A stretch of 64,000 nt of DNA from Xestospongia bergquistia (taxonomy: Eukaryota > Porifera > Demospongiae > Haplosclerida > Petrosiidae): the NCBI GenBank assembly GCA_963965975.1, contig OZ014413.1, positions 2,110,501-2,174,500 on the forward strand, given 5' to 3'. Made by a program: the position numbers and the translations under genes. The notes under the pieces were generated by a model, which made no database searches, had not been told where the DNA came from, and saw only the letters and a list, made by a program, of their open reading frames with translations. Below are positions 1-10,635 of the stretch, piece after piece. Each line of letters starts with the position of its first letter. Within the stretch, counting starts at the first letter, position 1.

Positions 1-690
1 CACCATGATAGTTGTAATAATATTCATTGCTCCGTCACATACTTAACAGTACTTATGCTACTTAAGTGTATTTTTCTTATATGGAATAATCCATGACTGG
101 GTTTCGACAATGGTTAGAATACAAATATAATGGCAGTTTGATGCTCCTTCACGACGCTCATGCGCTCCTGCTTGTACAAACCTGCTCTTTTCATTGTTAA
201 AAACGTTACCTGTTTTTGCTTTCTTGCATTGCTAACATTGAGGAGTGTTTTCTTTATGAACACAACACATGCTCTTAAATGTCTGTAATTACAGGTTCCA
301 TTAAAGTAATTATTGTATTCCCAAGTTTACATAAAAATTAAAATATATAAAAAGGTGACTTTTTGTCATACTGTTTGATTCTTTAATTACCTCATGCTAA
401 GACACCTGACTAACAACTCGTGTACACAGAAATACTAATTGTATGTAACATTGTAGACAGAGAAACAAACTAGTAACATGCTTTTAGCTTTATTTGAATT
501 CATTGTTCTAGTGCTTGTGCTTGGAGTTAATAAAACTCATTAGTTGTCAAATGTGTGGTTTGATTTTATCAATACTACAATGGAATAATGGAATAAAATA
601 AGACAAATGAACACACACATATATATATACATACAGGTGTTGTCCAAAACAATTACAATTATTGTCCTGGGGTTATCATGATTGAGTCAT
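1..690. other. No gene recognised
   Basis: AT-rich sequence without a convincing exon on either strand. A short CA/TA-rich microsatellite lies near 611-635. I see nothing else that can be named. Confidence 0.6.
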
Positions 691-1562
691 TCCCAGAATG
701 TCTAATCCCAAAATGTCTAATCCCATAATGTCTAATCCCAAAATGTCTAATCCCATAATGTCTAAAGGTGATAACTGAGGCGTTAATATAACAGAGTATT
801 TCAATGTCTGATTTTGAGCTTCCTTTAGTGCAATCACTTGAACTTCAATTTCCCAGTGCTTGTATTGATGGCTGCTACTTTCATTTTACGCAGTGTCTGT
901 GGAGAAAAGTACAAAGTCTTGGACTAGTGGAAGAGTACAAAGAAGATGGCTCTATTAGGCAATTTATACAAAAGAGTGCAGCCATTGCTTTTGTGCCATC
1001 CAATTTTGTTCGAGTTGCTTGAGATGGATTAAAAACTGAAATACCAGATGATGACAAGATGAAGAACTACTCAGATTATTTTGACCAAAACTGGATGAAT
1101 GGTCAGTTTAAACCACGATGTGGAACTATTTTGCTCACAGTGGCCCAAGAACCAATAATCATTTAGAAAGATGGCACAATAGGTTTAAAAGAATAGCGAG
1201 AAAAGCACACCCTAACTTTTATGAAGTGCTTGAACACTTTCAAAAAGAACAAGCAGCTACTGAAGTCACTATTTTACAGCTACAAGCAGGAGGATTGCAC
1301 AAAGCTAAAAGACAAAAGGTAATTCAAAGAGAAGAGAAGATAAAATTGCTAAAAGATGAACTTACTAATGGGAATAGAAGCATTGAATCATACATTTCTG
1401 CAATTAGACACTGTGTTGTTTCGTTTGATTTTTAAATATAGCTTTTCAGATTAGACAATCAATTCATTAACACCTCAGTTATCACCTTTAGACATTATGG
1501 GATTAGACATTCTAGGATTAGACATTCTGGGATTAGACATTTTGGGATTAGACATTCTGGGA
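691..1562 (+). mobile_element. Deleted MULE-like DNA transposon with ~95-bp terminal inverted repeats
   Basis: Both ends carry the same array in opposite orientation: several copies of a 15-bp unit (TCTAATCCCAAAATG and variants), then AAAGGTGATAACTGAGG and GTTAAT. The left arm is about 691-787 and the right arm about 1465-1562. Between them lies only the C-terminal part of a MULE-type transposase, so the element is an internal-deletion derivative. No target-site duplication is obvious in the flanks. The tandem units inside the inverted repeats could be transposase-binding sites; that is inference. Confidence 0.8.
804..1435 (+). pseudogene. MULE transposase C-terminal fragment (broken)
   Basis: Two open stretches, 804-1022 and 1118-1435, read as the end of a MULE-type transposase. 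The first has the typical pattern FPSACIDGCYFHFTQCLWRK; the second has NNHLERWHNRFKR and a basic, coiled tail. A TGA at 1021-1023 interrupts the frame, and the reading resumes in another frame before 1118. The catalytic N-terminal half is missing, so this cannot encode an active enzyme. Confidence 0.7.
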
Positions 1563-2082
1563 CGTTTCCGTTCACATAATGAGGCAAAACCTTGTATTGT
1601 ATATGTACGTCATTTTTAAACACAGTGCATCATGACATAAAAACATGACATGTTGCTATGCAACATGTCATGATTTTTATGTTCTTGATTCCAAGGAATG
1701 CATTCAGCCAATCAGATTTCAATAACCACATGTTTTGACACATCAATGTGTTTTATGGTAGATGAGAAACTTAATTGAGGCTGTTCATTGTTTCCCTTGC
1801 TTGTGGTAAGTATCTAACAAAAGCTATATGGAGGGAAGAGCAAGAGAAAATGAATGGAAGGAACTGGTTAGCTAGGTAACCAAACTGTGAAACCCTCCTT
1901 GTTGCAGCCGATGAGCAAAAATAGAACACACCCACACTGCTTGTTGTATTTTGTATGTTGAATAATGTATTAGTTGTGTACACGTGATGTTTTGTATAAA
2001 ATAGTGCTGTTTTGTTGTTATAGTCAGTCTAAGGTTTTGGAGTTGTTTTTATTATTATAAAGTTATTTGGAGAATATAACAT
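1563..2082 (+). other. Possible 5' LTR of the adjacent Gypsy-like element
   Basis: No gene. The right edge, near 2082, ends in ATATAACA and is followed directly by TTTGGTGACGA, which looks like an LTR end plus a primer-binding site opening with TGG. The left LTR edge could not be placed and there is no second LTR in the window for comparison. A near-perfect palindrome (arms of about 21 bases around GCTATGC) sits at 1635-1681. Confidence 0.35.
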
Positions 2083-3547
2083 TTGGTGACGAATGGTGGA
2101 ATCATTCAAGCTTGTAAAGATCCAAGATGAACTCACTCATTGGAAAGCTGGTAGATTTAGTTCTAGCTGTCGTAACTTGGGAACAGTAAGCTGAACGGCT
2201 GCAACACTTCTTTGATGCGAATGAAATTCAAGATGATTTGCACAAAAGGTCAATTTTATTGTTAGTATTGACTCCCAAGAATTACAAGTTACTTCATAGT
2301 TTACTAAGTCTGGAGCAGCCAAAAGACAAATCATTCACACAGATTGTTGAGGTGCTGCAAAAGCACCACATGCCTACACCCTCTGAAATCGTACAAAGAT
2401 TTAAATTCCATAGTAGAAGCCGGAAAGAAGGAGAGTCGATCACTTTTTATGTAGCAGAGCTGAGATCGCTAGCTGAACATTGTAATTTCGGCGATATTCT
2501 AAGCATTATGTTGTGGGATCGACTACTTTGTGGCATAAACATTGACACTGTACAAAAGAGGCTGTTGGCAGAGTCAAGATTAACATTTGAAGATACATTG
2601 AAGATAGCTACTATTATGGAAGCAGCTACAGCAGGAGCACAAGAACTCATGCAAGAGTCTCAAGATCGGTTAGCAGTACACAGGGTAGGAACGAACCCCT
2701 ATGGCTGTAGCATCAACTTGTTACCATTGTGGAGGTACAGATCACAGGTCAGACAGCAGTAGATTCAAAAGGTCAATCTGTAGAAACTGTGGGAAGCTAG
2801 GCCACATCCAAAAGGTGTGTAGATCCACAAGTCAGGGCCAGACTGGACACTCCTTGGGTTTATCCTGTAAAAACTGTGGTAAGACAGGACACACACAAAG
2901 GTTCAGATCAAAGCCAAGGCAAAGTAAACCCCAAGCTGTTAGAAGCCTAACAAAAGAAGATACCATTATCCAACATGCATGAACAAGGATCACAACCACT
3001 CAAGTTAAAATTAATGATCAACCAGAAAGATTTAGAAATGGAATTAGACACCAGGTCAGCTATTAGTTTAGTTTTACAACAAATGTTTGCTCAACTATGA
3101 CCAAAGACATCTTTAGAAGCATCAGACATTGTCCTCAAGACATATTTGGGAGAACGAATTAAAACTGTAGGAAAAGCCAGAGTGACAGTTAGTTATAAAA
3201 ATCAGAGCTGGGATACAGAATTGTTAGTCATACAAGGACATGGTCTAAGTCTGCTGGGACAGAATTGGATACGATTAAACATAGGTTGACAGACAGTACA
3301 CTCATTGGAACATGATGAACTGAAGACATTGTTAAGTAAGTATATCGTGGAGTTTCAGGAAGGTTTAGGTCTATTAAAAGGATTCAAAGCGAGGATTTAT
3401 GTGGAACAAGATGCAAAACCAAAATACTTCAAAGCTAGTTCAGTTCCTTATTCATTAAAAGCAAAGATTAGACAAATTACTAATTACAAAACCAATAAAC
3501 TGTTAACCATTTGCTATTTTTATGGCAAACGGAAACCACACCTCTAA
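2083..3547 (+). mobile_element. Ty3/Gypsy-type LTR retrotransposon fragment, decayed gag-protease-RT start
   Basis: Order of recognisable pieces: a Gag capsid-like region (about 2121-2690, including the open stretch 2238-2762), two CCHC zinc knuckles in a different frame (CYHCGGTDH and CRNCGKLGH near 2720-2820, a third CKNCGKTGH near 2860), a retropepsin-like segment (about 3030-3290) and the start of a reverse transcriptase (3305-3547). Breaks: a TAA in early gag near 2190, a frameshift between capsid and knuckles, a TGA in the protease and another near 3288. The protease active site reads DTR where DTG or DSG is expected. The element is cut off at about 3505 by the FAR1-hAT block; RNase H, integrase and 3' LTR are absent. 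It is a dead copy. Confidence 0.7.
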
Positions 3548-5690
3548 CACACCCAGAAACAATTAATAATTACTGCCAGTGTGTCTGTGGGTCAAGAATT
3601 TTCCTCTTTAGATGAGCTAAATAGTAGTCTAAAACTGTGGCAGGAACATACTTGTGTTACTTTATATACTAGAAGTTCGAGAACTGTACCAGCTACTCGT
3701 AAACGTGCTCCTAAGTGCCATATTAATGATGACCTAGGATATTCAGAATTGAATTATGTGCGTGTACATGGTGGTCGACAATATGTGTCGAAGTACAAGG
3801 GCAAAAGGAGTACCAGAAGTATGACAAGGGTCTAATACATAGTTTGTAGTTCATATGAATGTATATGTATGTATATATGTACATGTATGTATTAATAATA
3901 TTTTTTATTGTTTCTAGTACGTTTTTGAAAGATTGTCCATTTGTCATTAAAGTGAGATTGTCATCTGATGGAAATAAGCTTGTTATTCCAGAAATTTGTG
4001 GGGAGCATAATTATAGCTTGTCAAAGGTTAGTACTGTACAAATTATTCAATGACTATAGCTATTTTGTAGGAAGCTATAAAATGATGAAGAGTGCTGAAT
4101 ATGTCCTAAACTTAAAAGCAAATGATACAGAATCACTTTGTCAGTTGTATTGGAAAGGTAATTACAATGAAAGATATGTACAATATAGCTGAGACAGACT
4201 TTGACACAGATTGCAAGGTATTATTGTGAAATATACTACGAGGTACTAGATCTAATCATCAACTGTATTCATGATAGATTTAATTAAATAGACTACCTAT
4301 TTCATTGAAACTTGCAAGATTTTCTCTTGAAAGCTGTGCACTGTAAAAATTAACATGTCATTTTAACAATTAGTTTGTACTTTACATAGGTGGATTACTA
4401 TGGAATATAGAATTTATGTGAATTACTCATTGTGTAATTTGTTGGTATGTACCAGTACAACATACCAACAAATTACATAGTGACCAATTCTCAAGAATTT
4501 TAATTCCATAGTAATCCACCCATGTAAACTACAAATTAGTTGTTAAAATGACATATTAATTTTTACAGTGTGAAAAAGGAGAATTATGAAGAGTGCATTT
4601 CCTTTGTTACTTCTCATTACAAAGATGACTTCAACCCATCTCAATTACAACTTCATTTAGACACTTTAGCTACTAATTTTCGTGATGATGGCATTTCTTC
4701 TGCTACAATTTTTGATATTAAAGATTATATCTTGGGTTTCTTGCCTGGTAAAAGATGTTTGATCTTAGAAGTCTGTACAGTTCTTAAACTGGTCATGGTT
4801 ATGTCCTCAACTAATGGCATGAGTGAGCGTTCATTTAGTGCTTTAAGAAGAGTGAAAAGCTATTTGCGAAGTACGACGACACAGACTCAATTGAATCACT
4901 TGAATCTATTACATGTGCACAAGAATTTTATGGGACTCTCTTGATTTGGTTGGCTATGGTTGCTGTTGCTAATGAATTTGCTAGCAAGTCAGAACATAGG
5001 TTGACTTACTTTGGGAAATTTACTAGTGAAGACACTGTGACTGCTACAGTTTGTAGAAAATGTAAACGTATTTTAACCTGTAAATTTTGCAATTAATTAA
5101 TATTACTGAAATAATTAATCACATCCCATGAATATATAATTAATTAGAAAATTTTCGCTTCGTGCGCCATAACTCCATCCAGACCAATCATAAATTGCTT
5201 CCGCCAGCCCTGCAAAATGACACTTATCAATACATATAGCCTTTCACTGTTTGAGGCAAATTTTACATATCTAGCTTGTACCAGATCCTTCATGTAATAG
5301 TAGTACTCTGTTGTTGCTGGCCTTAATGCATTGATTAATACGACAGACACGTGTCCATGACAGTTGGCAACGAAATGTAATCCTACCTTTTTTTAAACAA
5401 TGACTTTTTGTAGCTCTTTCGCATAAGAAGGGCTTAATTTGATAGAATGAATGTGATGTTATACACGTGATAGATTAGGCAAAATCACAAACAAGTGTTA
5501 TTACTTTATCAATTGTAGTTTTAAATTAATAATTCTAAATTTCTAATCAAATAATTGTGATTAATTACTGACGTACCTTAAAATTAGCACTTGAAAAGTT
5601 GAAATATAAGAGAACCAGATAGCTGACAGTCTGCAAAAGGTCAAGACGGGCACACGCTAAACCGCAAATAATGGGAGGTCTAACCACACC
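3505..5690 (+). mobile_element. FAR1/ZSWIM-type DNA-binding domain fused to hAT transposase C-terminus, copy 1 (dead)
   Basis: Pieces in order: 3581-3835 resembles the FAR1-like N-terminal domain of ZSWIM3-type proteins (SSLDELNSSLKLWQEH); 3917-4030 continues it (CPFVIKVRLSSDGNKLVIPE); 4082-4215 holds the segment ending in the MKDMYNIAETDFDTD motif. The last piece, about 4230-5090, is the C-terminal part of a hAT transposase with the dimerisation motif SERSFSALRRVKSYLRST and a tail of the type seen in animal hAT proteins. Compared with copy 2 this copy has small deletions and a 232-bp MITE inside the hAT part. The hAT catalytic core is not visible. I cannot place the ends of the element; 5100-5690 is non-coding but also shared with copy 2. 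Confidence 0.6.
4339..4570. mobile_element. Palindromic CACTG...CAGTG MITE, 232 bp
   Basis: The element starts CACTGTAAAAATTAACATG and ends in the inverse, and the arms pair along almost the full length (for example GGTGGATTACTATGGAAT against ATTCCATAGTAATCCACC). Copy 2 of the block has the uninterrupted sequence AAAGCTGTGAAAAAGG at the same place, giving a TG duplication (4337-4338 and 4571-4572) and proving insertion after the segmental duplication. The ends and the 2-bp duplication suggest a CACTA-related family. A relative lies at 30525-30755. Confidence 0.85.
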
Positions 5691-5700
5691 TTCGTAATAG

Positions 5701-6948
5701 CATAGATAGTATAGACTACGTAACCGGGATTGGAAACGGATCACGTGATCCATAGAAGCGAATGAACATTCGAAAACGCACTCCGTGTCCAAAAAAATCA
5801 ATTAATTTTTATTACCTGACATTGTAAACTAGACACACTCTTACCTCTATTGTATTACTCTACAAAGACATTAGTGTTATTTTTATTTATCAACACATTG
5901 ACTATATATTCTTCTTTATATTCTATTATTAAAATAGTCAATAATACTGACATTCACTTTTAAATTAGTTATTTTCCGATGAAAATGGCACTAAAAATAC
6001 TTTTGTCGCTCTTTCTTCTTACAGCAATGTTACCACTAAAAGCCTTAGGACAAATTATTTAGAACAAATAAGAATACATTGGTTTAGACTGTTTTTATGT
6101 TAGTAAAGTCGCGCTATTCTTATGGAAAACACTAAAACAACATATGATATAGGTGCACTTTTGGGACTGTAGCCATTGTTTTAAGTTATGTAGACATAAA
6201 TTACAACTTTTCATCTAAAGATGAAAGATTTCTGTGTTGGTTTAGCTTGTTATTATTTTCTTTGGCAATCTCCTGTCATATTTATGTAAGATACAAAATA
6301 CGCGTACATATTCAGTACTAAATAATTATCAATAATTAATTTCCTTCAGATGAGTAAGAGACTGTACTATAGAAAGCACAGATCAATTTCCAGGTCTTTA
6401 ATTGTAACTCTTCCAATGCAAAGTTAATTTATTATGTTCATGCTCCTTTCTATTCCTTGTCTGTGCTAAAAGAGAGATTCCATTCCTTGGGATTATTGCC
6501 TAAATAATCAGATGACAGGTCATTTATTAGATTGGTTGCAAAAGTTGATACAATATCCCTGGTTCAGGCCTAGAGCACCATTTAAACAGGAAGTCTGCAC
6601 TATCTAATACTTGTGTAGCAACTGATGTACATATTTTAAAACCTACATCTGAAAGAGCTCCTTGTAATATAATGTATATTATATTATACTAGCAAAAAGA
6701 CATTTGTCTTACTGTGACTGTGACCTAACATTATCAGTAAAATTAATTGTCAGATAAATAATAATGACTTCAAATAAGTATTTTATTATAAAGTAACACT
6801 TAATTAAAGTAAACATTCCAAAATACTACATGCTTGTTTCAGAAGAAACAGGAGCACTGAAAGCAGTTTATATGCTTAGATAGACAAGGAGTGTACCGGA
6901 AGTGCGTGGGCGTTTCCAATCCCGGTTACGTAGTCTATACTATCTATG
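5701..6948. mobile_element. Unclassified non-autonomous DNA transposon, 38-bp perfect TIRs, 7-bp target duplication
   Basis: The left end begins CATAGATAGTATAGACTACG and the first 38 bases are exactly inverted at 6911-6948. The 7-bp sequence GTAATAG flanks both sides (5694-5700 and 6949-6955). The corresponding site in the other copy of the block (about 28210) is empty. The interior is AT-rich with no usable ORF. TIR sequence and 7-bp duplication do not let me assign a superfamily. Confidence 0.85.
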
Positions 6949-7087
6949 GTAATAGTTATGTCACGCAAAAATTGGACCGGGGAAAAATGTGGACCCCCGG
7001 TCTAATTTTGGTAACGCCAAAACCGGACCCCCATTGCCAAAATAGATCCGTGTATTCACACGTTCTATCACGCGGCTGTTATAAGTA

Positions 7088-7977
7088 ATGGAAGATTATA
7101 TAGTTGAAGATATTGATTTAGTTGATAGTGCATTTCTCTACTTAACTCAGTTTCAATATCCCAATGGATGTAGTGATGCTCGTAAGAGAGCTATTAGAAA
7201 GAAAGCTTGGATGTTTATTATACGGGATGGAGTGATGTTTTTCAAGAAGAAGAAAAAAGGAAAGGTAATGATGAAAGTGAAGTCTTTTGTTGATTTACAA
7301 TATTTATTTTTAAAGATAGTTGAGCTTCGATTCATAAGAACAAGAGAAGAACAGTTGAAAATACTGAAAGCATGTCACATTGATGCAACTGCTGGTCATA
7401 TGGGGGAAAAAAACTATTGGTAGGATTACGGAGAGATTTATGTGCACTGGAATAGTCAAAGATGTAAAGAAAATGGTAATGTTATATAACTATAAAGTAG
7501 CTATTTAAATGATCTTGTGTGAAATGTGAAAGTATGTGTCATCAAAACCTCTAGTCATTTAAGGGCATTTCATTTTGTTTCTAGATATCTTCATGTGATG
7601 TCTGTCAACGAGTAAATCGTAAAGTGATGTCTCAAACACCAGAGTTACATCCTGTTCCTGTGAAAGCTCCCTGGTATCATTTTGGTATCGATTTCATTGG
7701 CCCAATAAGACCAACTTCCAGGCAAGGAAATCGATATATATTAACCCTAAGCGACTATTTTACCAAGTTTGTTGAGGCTATCCCACTCCCTGACAAATGT
7801 GCATCAGGTGTTGCAAAGGCCCTTTTTAAGGTATCATTAGATATTTATTCCCTTCAAGGAGTTGATGACCCAGGTGAAATAATTCCAAGAGTTAATGGTG
7901 CTCAACTAAAACCATACATAGACCAGCCTGATGAATATGTAAGCTTGGTGAATATTGTATATTGTTATATATTATGA
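7088..7977 (+). pseudogene. Integrase-type transposase of the Ginger-like element, broken
   Basis: 7088-7423 covers an N-terminal region ending in an H2C2-like zinc-binding start (CHIDATAGHMGEKNY). The frame is lost in the GGGGGAAAAAAA tract near 7402-7413; the continuation reads RITERFMCTGIVKDVKKM to about 7474. After a short intron, 7586-7830 reads SSCDVCQRVNRKV and the integrase core start FGIDFIGPIRPTS with the first catalytic Asp, through YILTLSDYFTKFVEAIPLP. The second Asp and the Glu are missing, and the frame jumps to a GPY/F-type end near 7860-7935. Both the frameshift and the core deletion argue that no active enzyme is made. Confidence 0.75.
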
Positions 7978-8426
7978 TTTATGAAATATTTTGTAGCGTA
8001 CTGATCGACTTCTTGACGACTCTATTCCTCCTCTGCCTCCTCCAATAGCACAACTAACCTCTCACAATAAAAGTCAAAGTCAGACTAGCTCTTTTGATAA
8101 GCACGTAAGTCCTGTTATTGGTTGTTGGATAAAACAAATGTGATAACTTGTTTGTACTCTTGTAGGATGAAGCATTCAATGATATCTCAGCAAGTTTCCT
8201 AAGTAGTACTCTAATAATTTGTGGAGGATTTTTCCCTGATTTTTTCCCTAATGGTGATATGGTCATATCACCAATAAGACACGATACCTCCACACCCTTA
8301 AAAGCAGCGAAACCCAGACCAGTTACACTTAATGATACAACAGAACAATCTTCTCAGTCACAATTTAAACCCTCAATGTCTAGTGATACAACCCAACCAT
8401 CTTCTCAGCCATAACCTAAGCCAATA

Positions 8427-9347
8427 ATGTCTATAGCTACGTCTAATGATAAGACACAACCATCTTTTCAATTTCAACCCAGGGTAGCTACATCTAACAG
8501 TAAGATGAAGGAATGTCATTGCTTGGTTAAGAATGTAGTGAAACTACACAGGCAAGAAAGAAGAGAGAAATATAAAGTGAAGATTATGGATTCTAAAGCT
8601 GATGTTATAGATGTTGATATGTATAAACCTAGAAGTAAGTCACCCAAGAAATGGATTCCAGAGCTTGGCCTTGATCTTACAGACAAGAAGACTCTACTCT
8701 CTTCTACAGAGTGGTTGAATGACAATATTGTCAACGCTGCACAGAAATTACTGAAAAAAGTTAATCCTGCCATGTCTGGACTTCAAAATGTTAATCTTGG
8801 TCTGACAATGAGCTTTAATGTTGAGCCTGGGGAGTTTATCCAAATTTTACATGATGGTTGTAGTCATTGGCTGACAGTTTCGACAGTTGGATTAAAACAT
8901 CCTGAAGTGCATGCTTTTGACAGCCTTTATACATCTACATCTACATCAACAAAGATACTTTATTCTGACAAACCAACCATAACAGTTTCATTCAAAGATG
9001 TTCAAATGCAGTCTGGCTTTTCAGATTGTGGGCTCTTTTCCATTGCTTTTGCAACTGCATTGATCTTTGGGAGACAACCTGGAGAATTCATGTTTCAACA
9101 AAGAGAAATGAGATCTCACCTCATTCAGTGCTTGGAATCTCGTTCGATGTCCATGTTTCCCATATTAAGGCTCAGACGTGTTACTAGAAAAGTCAAGTCG
9201 ACTGACGAAGTAGATATTTATTGCATTTGCAGAATCCCTGAATTCACAAATTCTCAATGGATTCAATGTTCAGCTTGTAAAGAGTGGTATCACTCAAATG
9301 TCTGTGTGAAAGTGGATGAAAAATATTTGAACTCAAAATTGGCCTAG
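8427..9347 (+). CDS. Transposon-encoded Ulp1-type (C48) cysteine protease with C-terminal PHD finger
   Basis: This 306-residue open stretch is the best preserved coding part of the Ginger-like element. Residues about 70-235 resemble the SUMO-protease fold: WLNDNIVNAAQKLL in the substrate-binding part, catalytic His in CSHWLTVS, Asp in HAFDSLY, the Gln region before SGFSDCGLFS, which has the catalytic Cys. Residues about 263-295 form a PHD finger (CICRIPE, IQCSACKEWYHSNVC). Upstream short exons with Ser/Thr-rich linkers (about 7996-8104 and 8166-8413) may belong to the same protein but end in a TAA at 8412. In Ginger elements such accessory domains are known; their role in transposition is not established. 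Confidence 0.65.
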   Translation: MSIATSNDKTQPSFQFQPRVATSNSKMKECHCLVKNVVKLHRQERREKYKVKIMDSKADVIDVDMYKPRSKSPKKWIPELGLDLTDKKTLLSSTEWLNDNIVNAAQKLLKKVNPAMSGLQNVNLGLTMSFNVEPGEFIQILHDGCSHWLTVSTVGLKHPEVHAFDSLYTSTSTSTKILYSDKPTITVSFKDVQMQSGFSDCGLFSIAFATALIFGRQPGEFMFQQREMRSHLIQCLESRSMSMFPILRLRRVTRKVKSTDEVDIYCICRIPEFTNSQWIQCSACKEWYHSNVCVKVDEKYLNSKLA

Positions 9348-9950
9348 TACTGTTTTAGGTGTAATAATAATTAGAAAATTTATTTTCATAATTGTAAAAT
9401 GCACAAAATCATCGAATTTACTTTATTGTACAAAATGTTTTTTGACTAACCAAAATCGAAACCAGTCCATGCACTTTTGGCTAACCTAAAATGCACCCAG
9501 TCCAGTTTTGGTCGGCCAAAACTGAACCGGGTCCACTTTTGGCTTGGACCCCTAGGTCCAGTTTTTTCCCGGTCCAATTTTTGCGTGACAGTTATCATGA
9601 AAACAAAACACTTCAGTTCCTGGACAGCAGATTAACAACAGAGGATATAAAATTCTATAAGAGAGGTAAGTGTAGACTGTTTGTATCTATGTCCTTTACT
9701 GTATTATTTAATCTATAATATCATTACTATAATGATATTTATATTGTAAGGAGTACTTTGTTTTATCTTATAACATAATCTGATGTTAACTTATATAGAC
9801 TTGACTTAATCATGTCAATCACAGTATCAATGAAGAGTACTCTCAAAATCATAAATCTAACAATTACTATACACATGTACATATATACCAAAGTATGGAC
9901 TAATTGTTATACAAATAGTCACTGTGATAATTCATTCATTAAATATAGTG

Positions 9951-10581
9951 CAGAGCCTCCAAGCGTACTGATTTATCCGTATTTTGTACGGAACTGCGCT
10001 ATAAAAATACGGAATATGGAAACAACGATGTAGTATACGGAAATTATAGGAAATGGCTGACGACAGTGGGGCAGCACAGGCCATCAGCGCCAGCGGTCTC
10101 TCTCCCAGCGATACAATACAATTGAAATTTGATACAATTAATAATAATAATTAAAATTAATATTTGATACAATTGTTCTCCCATGGGAGAACAATTGCAT
10201 CAAAACCTTGCCACACTAGCTCTTCAACTACTCTCAATACCTGCTTCAAATGCAGACAGTGAAAGGGTGTTTAGTTTAGTCCATAGAATAAAGACTGATT
10301 TTCGGTCATCGCTTCAGACAGAAACTGTCTCAGCTCTTATTGGATATCATTTTAACAAGACGTGTCATTGCTGCGAACAATCATCATTTGAAGAATCACT
10401 ACTATCAAAAGCAAAATCATGCACTAATGAGAGAAACATCTCCTATAAAACTTAACATTCAATATTTTTTGTATATCATTGTTCATCGTTGTCTAAGAAA
10501 TTTATACTGAAATATGATAGAAAAATACTGATACAGATAAAAATTGATACTGAAAGAGTTTCACTCAACTTGGAGGCTGTG
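9951..10581 (+). mobile_element. Deleted hAT transposon
   Basis: The ends CAGAGCCTCCAAG and CTTGGAGGCTGTG are inverted repeats with one mismatch. ATAGTG flanks both sides (9945-9950, 10582-10587), and the right copy of the block has an uninterrupted site near 28555-28570. Inside, 10183-10455 encodes a hAT C-terminal dimerisation segment (SIPASNADSERVFSLVHRIK). hAT elements normally duplicate 8 bp; only 6 are still clear, which may be decay. Confidence 0.75.
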
Positions 10582-10635
10582 ATAGTGATCAGATAATATA
10601 TTATACTATACATCTCCTTCTACAGTATATTAATA

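Larger units (their letters stand above)
6959..9590 (+). mobile_element. Ginger-like DNA transposon (integrase, Ulp1 protease, PHD finger), internally deleted
   Basis: Ends are TGTCACGCAAAAATTGGACC and its inverse, about 28 bp of close match followed by GGACC-rich sub-terminal sequence on both sides. A 4-bp GTTA lies at 6955-6958 and 9591-9594, and the empty site is visible at about 28216-28222. TG...CA ends and a 4-bp duplication suit the Ginger group, DNA transposons with a retroviral-type integrase. The coding content fits: H2C2 zinc-binding and integrase fragments, a GPY/F-like end (RVNGAQLKPYID), then Ulp1 and PHD domains. The catalytic core after the first Asp is deleted, so it is non-autonomous. 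Confidence 0.8.

Noticed and set aside
5144..5801. Minus-strand open frames downstream of the FAR1-hAT element
   Set aside because: No recognisable domain, no splice context, and the frames are not kept in the duplicate copy near 27680-28200.
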